This document shows, piece by piece, positions 11,851 to 25,512 of a stretch of 64,000 bases of DNA. The notes beneath the pieces are model-generated. The model was not told the DNA's origin. It did no database searches and saw only the letters and a program-made list of their open reading frames with translations. The number at the start of each line of letters is the position of its first letter. Position 1 is the stretch's first letter. Position numbers and translations under genes: made by a program. The stretch comes from Ciona savignyi. Taxonomy: Eukaryota > Chordata > Ascidiacea > Phlebobranchia > Cionidae. The DNA lies in assembly GCA_000149265.1 (NCBI GenBank), contig CH003266.1:1876115-1940114 (forward strand), in the 5' to 3' direction.

Positions 11851-13324
11851 TCACTCCCGGCCAAATGCATTAATTCAAACATGCTGTCCCGCAGTGTTTT
11901 TTACAATTTTTAGTCATTTTCAAATTAGCACAGTTTTTCTAAAGTTTATGCTATGATTTAATATTTAGTATGGTTGGAAAGATAATTTATCCCTCTTTTA
12001 AACAAGCTGCACATCTAAAATCTACCTCTAATAAAGAATATATTATGTAAACTTTAGTGAACACCACTTTTTATGCAAAGAAAATTCTGCTCGACTTTGA
12101 AAAATTTGAGGTGCACTGACAAACGAAATACTCACTTATTATTGGAATGCCCAAATGATATGAAAATTGGAATGTAGATTGTCTAATAGTTTTTGTACTC
12201 AGGAAAATTCGAACTGTATTTCTATCTTCAGTAGTTTTTTTACTATTTGTAATTGAAATTTCCCTTTTTTCTGACTATATTATGAAAACTTGAACCAAAA
12301 CGCATTGAAGTTTTTAGTTTTGTAGAACTAAAATAGTAAAAAGTATAAAAAAGAACAGTGAAGGAAGTGTAAAAAGGGCATACAAAACCAAACAAACGCA
12401 AATACTATATCCAATATTCTTCAAAGCAGGGCACACCGAACTAGCTAGTCTCGCCGCCTTTTTCTTTATCGTGCGCTCAGCAGGCCCAGCTGGATTCATG
12501 CTTTGGTGAACACGAAGCATAACCGCCTGCTGCGAAAACGTCACCAACGCTCTCCTTTTTATCTCAACGGCACGAAATTCACAGAGAATGTAAAGAAACA
12601 CTTGCTTGACAAAAAGAGCTTCTCCCCAATTTAACACGACTCCTATTCGCTGAGTTAGTCACGTGTAAACTCGTGTAAAATTCAGCAAAAACACAGGCGA
12701 AGCCTTGAAAAAGAAAGGCTATCACTCCTCACATTTTGAATATTTCTCCAAGATAATTACAGAGAATAAATTTCAGGCTTTCCTTGATCGAATGAGCCAT
12801 AGCTGAGCTCTCTAACATTACGCGTTGCGGAGAAATCGCATTTTAGATTTGCCCCTATATATAGGGACGCGGGACACCATGTTTGTTCACCAACTCGCGA
12901 TATATCGCGAGTTGGGAGGCAAAGAGTTAAACACCAGGCTAACCGGCCGGACTTAATCCTAGTGTTTGGAACCGATGACTGACATAAATTGGGTACGTCG
13001 GTCACATACACGAAATGTATAATCATTTCTCGTTGCAGAACTATTTGTTTGTTTTACAATCAAATGATTACTTAACATGCATTGTTAGATAATTCAAACA
13101 AGCTGAAATTTTACAGCAAATTATATTATGGCTCGTCAAAAATTTGACGACTAGTATATGCTACAAGACAATATAATGCGGATATTTCATTTGGATCTCT
13201 AACCACCAGAAGTTCAAAAAATTGTTATTTTACAAGTCCTGTATTCTACCCATCACTGTTTAACATTGTGGACAGATTCATATCAGGGCTGTCTCGTAAT
13301 GGTTAGAAATCGATTTTTAGGAGC
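11851..13324. other. Intergenic, no gene seen
   Basis: AT-rich sequence downstream of the sushi-VWA gene. No exon is supported. The open frames at 12314-12637 and 12757-13026 have low-complexity ends and no motif. Confidence 0.4.
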
Positions 13325-16300
13325 TTAATTTGAACACGGTTGCCCGCACAGCAATATTCCCATTCTTCTTGAAAATTCCTCGTCCAAAGCCTCGAATCCT
13401 CGAACCATCGCATCCCGGATAATGTTGTGATCGTTGCCGGGGCCAGTGATTTCGCGGATCTGATCCATATTTAACGCGCGACCGCTGGGTGGCAGCACAG
13501 GGAGAACCATTAACTGCGTAAAGTACGGTAGGTTAGTACGGTCGTGTGGTCAAATGGTGAACGCGACCGATACATATATACCAATCCTATACGAAAACGG
13601 TACTGATGACGGGACAATCAAGGTTGCGACACCAAGCACAGTAATAAAAAAGCAATATATAATTTGTGTTTTTAATTCTGGTCATTTGACGTCATGCGGC
13701 TTTATTATCGCAGTTTTCGCAGATGTTTTATGCTTTCTGGGAAAAGGAAGCACCAGATCCCCTTTTCTTTTTAAAAAAATCAGACTTTTTTTGTGGTAAT
13801 CTGCTTCCACAAATGCATTACCACTGCATTGATAAACTATTAAAAGAAAAACATGAAGTTAATAACTAAGCAAACATATAAAAATGACCAACCAAAGCTC
13901 CCCTGTCTCTGATCCGTTGGGCGGGCACTGCCACGTCATCACTTGACGCCCCGTCCGTGATAAGAAGAACGATGTCACGTGCTTCTTCCCTGTGCCCACT
14001 CGTCATCAGTACGTCAGCAGTATGGTTCAATGCGTTGCCAGTTTTGGTTCCTGAGGCGTTTGAATTTTATTGGTGCCAATACTTTTTGTTGGCAAGAAAA
14101 AAAGGACTATATTTCATTGGAAATTATACTCAATATCAGTGCTTCTCGATCTTTTTGACCTCGTGGCGTATACCCGAGACCAATTAAGAAACGAACGGGT
14201 GCACTTTGCATGGAAAGTCAAATCAATATGAAATAATTTCATCACCGAATTTTCACAAAACAAAATTACTCTTTCTCAAGGGCCCTTGCTTTTCGGAAGT
14301 TAATGTAGAACTAGCGTTACAATGGAAAAGAACATAGACACCAACCATTTAGTAGTTTATGATCTATGGACACTCTGTCGTAAATTTACGACATGCAAGT
14401 GTGGCCTAGATAACCCCTGTGGCGCGCCATTTGAGAAACACTGCTCTATATAGTAGTAACAGATATGGCGTCAGATGAAGATTTTTATTGTCTTAAAATT
14501 TGCATATGTTTTTTTTCTTACAGGAATCCTCAAAATGACGGCTCGGAACTTGTTAAAACATTTTTACTGATAGTTTGCAATTTAATTAGGATAGAATTCT
14601 CAACCAAAATAGGAATATTATCTGTATTGACTGTCACTTTACTTAATTTTGATTTGGCGTATATTTTAAATGCAGTATTATTGAGAAGCAAAATGAAACA
14701 GACTAAACTAACTCAGAGGATTAAAATTAAAATATTTGACTGAAATCGGTCATTTAAAACGGTGTTCAATAGTTGTCAGTTACCTACTGTTCGTGTCGCC
14801 CATTTGTTAACGCGGCAAATTCATATACCGATTTACATACAAAAAAACGTTTTATTAACAAGATCTTTATAAGTTCGACACTTAGCTTGATTAAAAAAAT
14901 GTTTTATTACGATGCACCTACCACTGCCATTGTATGGCATCCTGTCGAAAGCTGCTAACAGTCCTGCCAGGTCGTTGGGGTAGGCACTCAGGAGAATCTG
15001 TGTAAGATGTACCATATTAGATGTCTTTGTAATGTCGTACGCACCGTCTTAAGCTATTGTAGTGTGTCCACAGTAGCGTTATTAGGACTGTTGCAGTGTC
15101 GGGATAGTAAGTACATTTATATATTTGTGGGATCAACCGTAAGCCATCTTGTTTAAACCATTATGTTGCTTAAGATTTTACAGTATATGGATGATTTATT
15201 TATTCACATCCAAGTTATAAGGTATTTATAAATCCATGCATACTAAACCATAACTCACCTGTGTCCTAGTATCCACCACTCGGTTGTACCTCACAATGCC
15301 AAACCTTGCAAATTCATCTCGCACAGTGAAGTCACTGAAAGTTTTAATAATTTCTATAAAAAGATGGACTACTCGTGTACGGTCGTGTGGCCTAATGGTA
15401 CCTATACATATACCGACTCTTATAGAAACAAACGATCTTGGTGACGAGCCCATCATGGGTTCGAAACTTGGCACGGTAAAATAAGGTGGACTACTGTGGT
15501 CCACGAACAGTTACTTTTTGTACAGAAAGTGTTCGAAATGTCGAGCTGATTAGCTCATTCGGCATTTATGTGTAGTCGGTCTGCAGGCCGCCGAATTTTT
15601 GTGAATCGAAATCAGTAGCTAGTCGGTTGTGTGTATTGGATAAGACAATCAGCACACAACGCCTAAATGCAGTGATAATAATATATTAAAACAGGAATAT
15701 CCGTTTCTGTATGTTAAGTTAGGATTTGAAAATTTATTCGCATAGTTATCGCTTAAACAGCTGCCACCGGAACTTTAGTTTAAAGATACCGAAAGACCAA
15801 ACCGAAAAAGCTCCATTTTAAACATATTACGCAAACTCACTCCAAAAAATCTCTGACGAATTTCTTCATCTTTCTCCAGTTAGGTCGCCCCACAGAAGAG
15901 GACGAGTCCAACACGACAATGAAGTCCATGACGGCAAATGGGGGGCATGGCCCTGCATTAAAGGATTTTATAACTTAACGGAATCTAAATTGCCGTCCAA
16001 GTTAAAAGTCGTGTCTGATTGAGCATACGCTGCAATATCTTAAACAAATTGAATGTATATAATTGTACATATGAGCTTGTGCATAACATATGTTACATTA
16101 CCCCAAACCAGTGGTATATATAATTGGTTGTTAAAATTAAAGTCATGCTTGATTGCTTATTCTCACCCCTGTAATAGTTCTGGCAACTTAACGTGGGATA
16201 ACAGGTGTACTTCTTTGCTCGACGATGAGCATAATGCATTTTACTGTCCCCAACTTAACATGAGTTGTATTACTGTGCGCCTGAACAGCCCCCTTTAAAT

Positions 16301-19300
16301 GCCTCCAACCCATTGTTATGTATCATATCGACCAAATGAAAAGTCGTGTCTGAATATCTACACTCTTTAACAGCAACAGAAGCTATATATATATTTTTTT
16401 TCAAGCCAATTTTCGAACCTAGGATGAGTTCATCACTTGGACAGTTTTTGGATAGGTTATTATGTATCGGTCGCGCTAACCATTCGGCCACACGACCGTA
16501 CAAACAATAGCTATATGTTCGGTTCATTACTGTGATATTACGGTCAGTACTTACGTGTACAGCAAGGCGTTGGTTGGGACCACTCGCTTCCTCGTTGACA
16601 AGTGTTGCGAGTCACACCGGAAGGGTAGACTTGGTAGTCGGGCTCGCACTCGAAAATGCAATTCGACTTAAACTTTCGACCGTTCGTACAGGATATGGTT
16701 CCATGACGTAATGCTTGCGCGGGGCATGCCAGTGCTGAAGGTAGGTAATTAACAATGGATCGTGTTAAGATTATATATATATATAGAACCCCGCTTACCT
16801 GACCACCCACGGGACCGTGATCAAGCGGTCGCGTTAGCGGGGTGGTCGTGTTAGTGAATTTTGATTTGGAGCAAGTTGTCGTCATATGCAGCTTAAACGT
16901 CTGCATTTTTACTAAATTTTCACCAAATGCCATTATTTTTATCAGATACTGCAGAATGAATTTATTACTAAAGTTTATCTTGTAAGATTCAGTACTGTTT
17001 GCCACATTTTCTATCGTGTGCGCTCATTTATTCTTATTGTTTTGATCTTAAAAGTAATGTAAACTTTTTATTTTGGTGACAAAGGCAAACTATTTAGCAC
17101 ATGTAGTCACTTAAGCGGAGTCAAAAGTTTTGGATATTCCAGCCTATGTTAATAAATTTTAGTTATTTGAACCTATATGTTAATAAATTTCAAATTTTAT
17201 TTGCATGTTGAATACCTAAAGTTTCCACGTACAACGTGACCGCAACTATGACCCGCATCATTCAATGGGGTCGATATGTTTACAGTGTCACTTGTTTTAA
17301 CAACGTTAAAAGTATGTACGTTGGTGCAACCCCGTGCCAAGCGCGCATTCTAGGAACTAATTAATCAGATCAACACAAAGTTTATGTTCCAACGATAGCT
17401 AATCAGCTTGCTACAGGTCATGGGGACGTTTGTTTACGTTTGTCTTGCCACTGAGCTGCATTCTTTTCCAGCCATTAAATGTATACTGCAGTTTAGCAGC
17501 ATTTTACTTAAAATCCTTTATTTATGTTTAACTTTGTTTGTTACTATGTTTTTAAAGCTAATTGTTTTAATATTTTTTAAAAACATGGCTTCATTGTAGG
17601 GACTGCAATCAGCCCGAAGTAATAAAGCAAATTATACGTTCAGTTATGCGGTCACAATTTAAGCGGCTTTGTCACTATAGCAACGGTTAAGAAAACAGTC
17701 ATAAAATATCACATTTTTTTACCATCATGCATGGACTTGTAAGACCTAAAAAATCATAATTTCAGGAGAAATTACTTTAAACTAACATTTTCAAACAAGA
17801 AATTGTGATTTTGACTATATTTTTTTATATTGAAATCTGAAGCGATAATTGACTTTTTATTTTTATTTGAAAAAACGTAATTCCAAAATATAATTTAAAT
17901 ACACCAGCTAATCGTTGTTCAAATAGTCAAAACTTTTCTGCAACTGCTGGTTTGTTATATTAAAAAAAGTTATATTTATAGAAAGTCGCCAAAGCCTTTT
18001 CAGATACTTTAACTTAATGTTTCTCCAATTGTAAACAACTTACGACGACATATCGGTTTTGGAGTGCTCCATAATCCTGTTCTTTCTCCCACCCGGTCCT
18101 GACATGACGTTGTCCGTGACCCTACCAGCTCATGGTCTCTCCGACAGGAAAACCTGTGACGTGGTTTTGAAGGTTATTTTAAGCAGACAGAGATGACCCC
18201 AGTCAAGGGCCCCTTACAATACATTAGTGTGCTGGATGTAAAGCTACGTTAGAATATGCGATAACAATTTGCATGTACTGAAACGAATCGGACTGATCTT
18301 TGCATCAGATAAGGTGAATACTGTTGTGTTCATTTTACCAAAGTTGGCGTTGGGGTGCATTGCATTAGGTAATATGGTCACGACTTCTATATTTCTTCGG
18401 CTGCTTCGCGATGAGATAAGAACACATAATGAGGCCAATTGTTGTCGAGCAACTTACGTGCACTGGCTCTGCAGGTAAATACCATTTGAGCACCACACAA
18501 ATCCGAATTGTGGCGCAGTGGGTCGCGGTGGACACGTTTTTCTTCTGCAAATAGGTTCCGGGAAATCCCACTCCAAACCATCTGAACCCGAAACTACGAA
18601 AATGTTTTTGTTACGCGGGTGAAAAATGTTATGAAAAATATTTTAATGGGCTATAATTATAAAGCGTTAATTTACAATATATCGCCACATTTGCGTTTGG
18701 CTTAATTATAGTTAAGAAATGTTCAGCATATTAATTATCACACTTGCTCTGAGCTAATTACAATGAGTCATCGATCAAAGTTGATATTTGCCATAGGGAA
18801 TTAACATTTGTGGGTACATGGACGAGAGATTCAATTAAATCGCCGACCTTCGATGCAAACTTGAGGTAATAATCACAAACATGACTCACCACACGAAAGC
18901 AGAGGTTGCCCGACCATATAGTATCCGTTGTGGCAGTGAAACTCACAGGTCGTTCCTTCTTCCATATTACCTTCACACTGCATGTTGCTATGTGGGGGGA
19001 CGTTGGGGCGAGGGTTGCAGCTTGACGGTGCGGGGGTGGTTACTATAGAGGGAAGTGTAGTTATCATTTTCTTTGTGGGTAAGTTGTACTATACATTTAT
19101 GACGATAAACTAGCTTTTAAACTACAATAACAATTGATTAAATAAGAGTCCAATGAAAACACTACAGCGTTGATGTATGTTTAAAATCGCACATTTACAC
19201 AGCTATTTTGATTGTTCCGTGCTGGTGTCGAATGAAGCAACATTCAAAACACTGCTATAAAATGTTCAATTTTCAGCTGTAGGGATTCTTAATTGTCAGT

Positions 19301-21797
19301 CTTAAATTACCCAAGTGTAAAATGTGGCTCAACAAGAGTTCATTTGTTGTTATTAAATCGGATTAGTTCATGTTTTGCTTTTTAGTTACAATACTGAAAA
19401 TATTTATTTAAAAAATGGCAATAAAATTAGAAAAAATATAAAGGTTATCACGTCAATATTCATAATACACGTTATTCATAACACACATGTTAGTAAGTTA
19501 AAACTACGACAAATTGCAATTGTAATGTATTTCTTATATCAGGCATTTGCAACATACGGCCCGCGGCCCGGGTCCGTCCCGTGAAGGCATTTTGACCGTC
19601 CCGATAACTATCTAACCATAACATGTAATTAAAATATTGAATACTATTCATGTAATAATCCGGCCCAACAATAACTTTATTTTCCCACATCTGGTCAGCC
19701 GATTAATAAAGTTGTCCACTGCTAGCTTATATCTTAAATGATGGAATATATGCTTCGTTGGGTTATTTTCTAGTCAAAGTAGGGACAAAAAATACGTTCA
19801 CCATACTGGAGTCGGGACTATCGTATTGCGGCATATCGTTCCAACAGCTCAGTAGCTGCAGGTTGCATAGATCAGTGTTGCAGCAACATCTACATGTAGA
19901 AGTCGGGGACTTGGTGTTGCATTGTATGGGGTACGAATCACGTGGGTTCTGTGGGGTGTTTGCGCAGTTAGCCTGAGAGCTATTACAGAATGTAGATTGT
20001 GGTTACTTAAATTATCGTGGGAAGCCAGAATTTAAATAGTCACTGCGCTGTGTTGATGGTTGGTTTACTTATTTGTATTAGTGAATAACCTATTTTTTAT
20101 TCGAGTGCCGTAAAACATCTCGTTTTAGCCTTTGAAAACCAAGAATTTAATTCAAACTGTCCACGAATTTAATTCATATTGTCTTAAATCAATACCTGAT
20201 TAACATTGTTCGAACAAGCGTGATCTTGTTTACATCGCTTCTCGATCAAAAGTGCAGTGCCATACCGGTAGTGACGTACTTCTTCGTAGCAGATCGCCTG
20301 TTGGGTCACGTGGTATTAGAAACCATTATGCAACGCTATATGCTCGTCCGAAAACAAGCTTTTCAAACTCATTGAAAGGGGGACACACTTAGTTAGAATA
20401 GTGGCACTAATTTCACTTTTTTTAAAAGTTTGACCTTGTCGTTTCATTATCGGTTAATATAGCAGCGTGAAACATCCCCATGTTAAGTGATTGGGATTAA
20501 CGGTTGTACATTTTCCATTTTATCTATTGCCACGCTGTAGTGATATTAACATTTATTTATTCTTGTTAAATTTTACATGTCGCTCAAGAATCGCCTTACA
20601 AGTGACACTTCATTTAGAGGGACACTGTGTTAATAAATGTAATTACATCTTATCGGGCTATAACCATCTTACATTAATTTCATTGCATTCAATTTCTTGT
20701 CCGACCGCTCGGCATTCTTCATTGGACTTTGCATTGATGCACGACCAGCATTTCAATGCTGTAAAGTAAAAATAAATTTTAAAAATTGTTTTGGAAAACA
20801 ATGCCATTAAAACACAAATACCGCGTTCTCATGGTCGAGGTTTTGTAACATTTTGATGTTTAAATAGTGATATCGGCATCTTATTTGAATATATGAAATC
20901 GAGCCAACCTGGGGGCTAGACATTTTAGACGTATTTTGGTGATTAAATATTAAAAAGAAAAAATCAGGTTATTATATTTTACTTTCCTAAACAGTGACAC
21001 TAATTTTGCAGTGTAAAAGAATTAGAAACTGTATTTTTCACCAAAATTTACATTTTACGCTTACAAATTCTTGTATATTGGAAAAACCATTTAAGATACC
21101 AAACTAATAATTACGTACATTTCACGGGACAAAGCAACAGTACTGAATAAGTATTTTTTTATTTTATATTCTACGTTTGAATACCATAGCACTTTGTACA
21201 AAATTCATTTCAGACCGATTTTACCTCAATGTCATAAGCCATTCTGTCTTCTTTAATTTTAATTTTTACTGTTAGTCGTAATTTAAAAACTAATCAATAC
21301 AAATATATAATAGACATAATGTAAATTTAACTGATCTTACGTTTAAAAATGATAACTTATTCTTATCAAAAGCGGCCACGATAGCAATGCTACTGTTTTA
21401 GGACGAATATGTCACATTTATGTTTGACCAAAAAAAAAGTTTAATTGATCCAACTATTGTCACATTATGGATTTGTATACCACCTGTGTAATTTTTTATA
21501 CATCGTTGACTATCGAGACCAATGGCAGACCACTTATAAAGTTAGATCGGTTTGATCCAACAAAGCGGCTTGCTTAAGGATATAATCGACAAATGCGTAT
21601 CTGGTTTCGAAACTACAACCTTTAGGACGGTGCTACGAATCAGCAAAGCGACCAAACAAACAATGTATAAGGCTTAATGCATTATACTAAATAAATAGTA
21701 GACATTAGTCACAACAACAGAAAAATAGCAAGTCGCCCAAACCTGTGGCGAACGGCAGAGCGATGAAGAGAACCAATACGAAGTCTAGCTTGCCCAT
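13325..21797 (-). CDS. Secreted protein with three sushi (CCP) domains and a C-terminal VWA domain
   Basis: Ten exons on the minus strand: 21797-21743, 19042-18890, 18581-18458, 18153-18044, 16734-16555, 15952-15841, 15334-15259, 14997-14922, 14050-13893 and 13513-13325. All phases join, giving about 410 aa. Exon 1 is a signal peptide ([18 protein letters not shown]). Sushi 1 spans exons 2-3, sushi 2 exons 3-4, and sushi 3 is exon 5; each shows the four-cysteine, tryptophan and proline pattern. The VWA domain spans exons 6-10 and has an intact MIDAS: DSSSS after the first strand (FIVVLD), a threonine before GNAL, and LLITDG. Sushi-sushi-sushi-VWA is the front half of complement factor B/C2, but the protein stops after the VWA domain and has no serine protease. 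The VWA sequence itself is closer in style to matrilin or collagen VWAs. Exon 3 has an alternative acceptor 12 nt upstream that keeps frame. Confidence 0.87.
13536..13620 (+). mobile_element. SINE-B copy (tRNA-like, GTCGTGTGG family)
   Basis: One of many copies of a roughly 100-bp repeat. In sense orientation it reads ggtcgtgtggccgaatggtt (A-box-like), continues to accgatacatataccga, and ends near catgggttcgaaacttggc (B-box-like). Related copies lie at about 1221-1290, 6119-6200, 15378-15476, 16400-16500, 22560-22635, 22684-22789, 40816-40919, 45290-45475 (two), 47510-47625 and 61446-61556. Confidence 0.65.
14137..14443. mobile_element. hAT-like non-autonomous DNA transposon in a VWA intron
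   Basis: The left end is cagtgcttctcgatcttttt. The right end reads ttgagaaacactg, whose complement matches the left end. The flanking 8-mers ctcaatat (14129-14136) and ctctatat (14444-14451) agree at seven of eight bases, as expected for an old 8-bp hAT duplication. Confidence 0.7.
15378..15476 (+). mobile_element. SINE-B copy
   Basis: Full-length sense copy with ggtcgtgtggcctaatggta at the head and catcatgggttcgaaacttg at the tail. It lies in the intron upstream of the third VWA exon. Confidence 0.7.
16400..16500 (-). mobile_element. SINE-B copy
   Basis: Antisense copy containing the conserved cggtcgcgctaaccattcgg block, just downstream of the third sushi exon. Confidence 0.65.
19540..19724. 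mobile_element. hAT MITE (CAGGCAT...family) in intron 1 of the sushi-VWA gene
   Basis: Same family as 33299-33510, sharing internal blocks such as actattcatgtaataatccggccc. The flanking 8-mers tcttatat and gcttatat agree at seven of eight bases. The right terminus is diverged. Confidence 0.6.
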
Positions 21798-24700
21798 CTT
21801 TCAATGTTAGACTTGTCACGTTCGACACGGGTTATATACAGAGGTTGACTGCGTTGTTTTAATCCCCCGCGACAAGTGACGCGATGCTCATTTGTTCGGA
21901 ATTCGCGAGTCAAAATCGACTGCTTTGCTTATTTTGGGGAGTTTTAAAGAATGTCAAGGAGAAAGGCAACTATTCATGCCGGATTTTTTAAATCGTTGTG
22001 CGTCTACTCTTATGCTGTTTCAGCATCAATTTTTGAAAAACTCCAGAAAAAATATTCAATCGGTAAAGTAATAAGGCCGATAAGCAAAATAAATGAATAA
22101 AAAAACATAGAAATTTTAGGATTTATTCGGAAGATTACGATGTTTAATTAAAGATATAAAAACATCTTTAATTTGGCCACTGAGACCCACTGACTTTCGC
22201 AACGTCATTTTTGCGTTTAAAAATTGAACATACCGTATCTTTGGATAACTCCGTGATCTTAAATTTGGCAACAATATCACTTTCTTATGGTAAAAGTACT
22301 TTTTTTATATTGTGCTGAGTTTGCACCTATAATGGAATATTTACTAAGGCCGTTTGTTATATAGAAATTGGTATAAAAAATGGTTGCATCAACCATTCAG
22401 CCGTATACCGTCCAAAATTATGACTTTTACCAGGCTAATAAGTTACAAGACATGATTAGCTTAGTCAGTTTTTATATAGAAGTGAATACATAAATCGGTC
22501 GCAAGAACCATATTGCCACACGACCCTTTAAATCGTGACATTTTTAAATGTATTTTTTTACCGAGGTCAGTTTGGAACCAATGTTGGTATATGTACGGTA
22601 TCGGTCGCGCTAACCATTCGGCCACACGGCCGTACAACATTTTTTTGATATTTTTAATTTTTTAAATTTTTTTTAATGTTTTTTAACCAAGCCAAAAACC
22701 CATGATGGGCTCGTCACTAGGACCGTTTTTTTGTATAAAAGTCGGTATATGTATCGGTCGCGTTAACCATTTGGCAACACGACCGTACCGACATTTTTAA
22801 TTGTCACAGTTTGGTTCCGTAAATGTTAGTAAAGCGACACCCTACGGTTAAATTCATTATCCCCATAGCCCAAATTGTGCTGATTTTTCGTCAAAACTTT
22901 TATTTTTGCCAATTTCATAGAAATATTTTAACTAAACGCAATGTAGTTTTTCGAAAATTTTTACTCAAAAAATAAGGAAATATTTTATGTCCACAGATCG
23001 GTCTCGCGATGTCACAAATATGATGACATTATCCGATGACCTTTAATTACGTGAATGGATGGTGACCTTAAACCCGTCCAGTAAACAAACCCACAAAAAT
23101 GCCACAAAACCTGTATTCATTTGGCCTTTAAGCTATCTTTTGTACAAATATCTCCATATATACTTGGTACACAGCATTCTAATTCTACGCATCAAAGGTC
23201 GTACTTAAAACACTTAATTTTAATGTTGGTTGTGTAAATAAACTTCACGTTGTGGGAATTTTTCATTTAAAGTTTTAAATAAGACCTCCTATACTACATG
23301 TTTACATTAAATTACATCAAATTGCGTATTTATTAAAGCTCAACAAAGCTCCGGTGTTATCACTGGTTTATTTAGATTATTTTATATCTTTCATGAAATT
23401 TTGATTTGCCCGATCCAGTTCCGAGATACAGGCAAACAAAACAGCGCGTAAATTGCAGAAAAGTAGGCGTTCTATTTGTATTCTCGGGCGTCTTGGTAAT
23501 TCTTCTGTTGTGATTTAAACCAAAATTGAACATTTAAGACATTTCTGTTAACAAATTATTTACGTGCAATAACATATTTTATGTGCCTATGAAGATTTAA
23601 CGCGATTAAACAATTCCTATGTAGTCACACGTAACGTTTAATGCACAGACCATATACATTTGCTACTACATTTACGCGCTAAAAGTATAATATAATTATT
23701 CGCCCCTTCACGAAACCGAAGCATATAGGTTTTACTTCGTTTTCCCAATTATTTTTGGGCCCTCATTTTTCAGCATTCTTAAAGGTTATAGACCCATTCT
23801 CTGTGATCGATATTTTAAGGATGAATTGGCCGTAAAGGAACTTCTAGAAGCATAATTTAAAAATATACATTTTGGAAGGATGGTATACCGACTTAAACCG
23901 CATAATCCCCAAGTATAAAATTCATAGAAAAAAACAATATTATAAAGCCAATCTTTTTTGTAAAGTGGGAACGAAAATTATTTCAAATACCTTGTTGGAT
24001 AAGTATACGCCGTTTTTTAGTCTAACGATTACGGGGTCGAAACTGGCCTATAGACAAGGAAAAGGAGCAAAGGATATTTATGTTTATTCCCGTGATTTGG
24101 AAAACCAAGGGGGTTAACACACGAGCAATCGTCAGAGCACCTCGCTCCCACCGTCGGGTTATCGGAGCTACTGTAGTGTGTTGTGTATGATTCACACGTT
24201 CCTATAATTTGGTAGAACCCATTAATCTGCTGGGTTTAGGTAATGTCCGTTAAGTGCCTTGCCCAAGGACACAACCGACTAGCAAGCGACCAGTTTCAAA
24301 CCTTAACCTTTCGATTAAAAGGCGTTGCACAAAACCAACAGACTAACCGGTCGGACAAAGCTAAGGTTTTAGGTTCAAAACTTGGCACTAGCAAGTCGGT
24401 TCTGTCCTTAGGCAAGGCCCTTAACGGACATTTCCTGAACCCGGCAGATTTATTGAGTTCTACCAAGTAATGTGTGAATTATACACCCATGCAATAGTTT
24501 TCGTAACCTAACGGTGGGCGAGAGATGATCTGACGATTGCGTGTGTGTTAACTTCCTTGGTTTTATGAGTCCGACCGGATAGTATAGCGGTTAAGTGCGT
24601 CGCCTTTTAATCGAAATGTTGCAGGTGGGAAACTCGTCGCTAGCTATAGTCGGTTGTGTCCTTGGGCAAGGCAGTTAACGGACATTGCCCGAATCCAGTA

Positions 24701-25512
24701 ATCAATGAGTTGCACTAAAAATAAAAGACCGTTTTAATCACACACAGCACTGAAATGGGTGTGACAGTGAATAAACATCACAAAAGGCACAAAAGTATTC
24801 GTCTAATCAACTATCCCATTTGCCTATGGTTGGTTAAACAAATATGTTCCGCATTTTCCCAATAACGCGGTTAAACACACACATATCATTTAAAATTGCG
24901 AGCTTTAACTAGCTGTTTAGGGTTTAAAGTATTATATTTTGTAACATATACTCTGCAGAATACTCTACTTTGATCCCCGGTTTAATAACAGCTCTGTCGC
25001 CACCTTACGAATTGTATCCTAGCAACACTGGAAACTTATTTTCAAGTTTAGTTTTCTTTATTTTGTTTTATTATAATTTATTTGTGAACTACCACACACC
25101 GTAGCACTTTTTTTATTAAAGTCGATATAGCTGTTAATTATGTTATTTATTGTCAAGAAGGAATTTCTCTGACTAAAAAAGGTTGACTTTGTTTTTCGTG
25201 TTGAACAAAATAAATAAACCCGTAACGTAGCCGTATAAATAAATAAATACCCGTACAATATTTTAAAATCAGCATAATTTACTACCTTAAACTAAACAAT
25301 TGGCTGTAACCATCATATAGGGGCGCAAGTAAATAATCTTACATAAATCCTTTTTAGTATAAACACTCTTTTTAGTAGTACATGCTCCTTATTTATATGA
25401 GAAATAAAACTGAAATTTTTACAGTGAGTCATTGACAATAAACCACTTATTATTTGGAAATAAAATACCTCAGATTTTACAAAAATAGGGGCGTAGGGAA
25501 ATAAGATCCAAA
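21798..25512. other. Intergenic between divergent genes, repeat-rich
   Basis: Upstream region shared by the sushi-VWA gene (minus) and CCDC39 (plus). It contains two SINE-B copies (about 22560-22635 and 22684-22789) and a nest of SINE-A copies at 24072-24720. No exon was seen. Confidence 0.5.
24072..24720. mobile_element. Cluster of three SINE-A copies
   Basis: An antisense copy at about 24072-24357 abuts two sense copies at about 24357-24566 and 24568-24720 (the last is the 5' half only). The two outer tRNA-like heads and the core motif gtccttgggcaaggc are readable. Confidence 0.7.

Noticed and set aside
12314..12637. 107-codon minus-strand frame
   Set aside because: No splice context, motif or conservation recognised; the hydrophobic end is a T-rich translation artefact.
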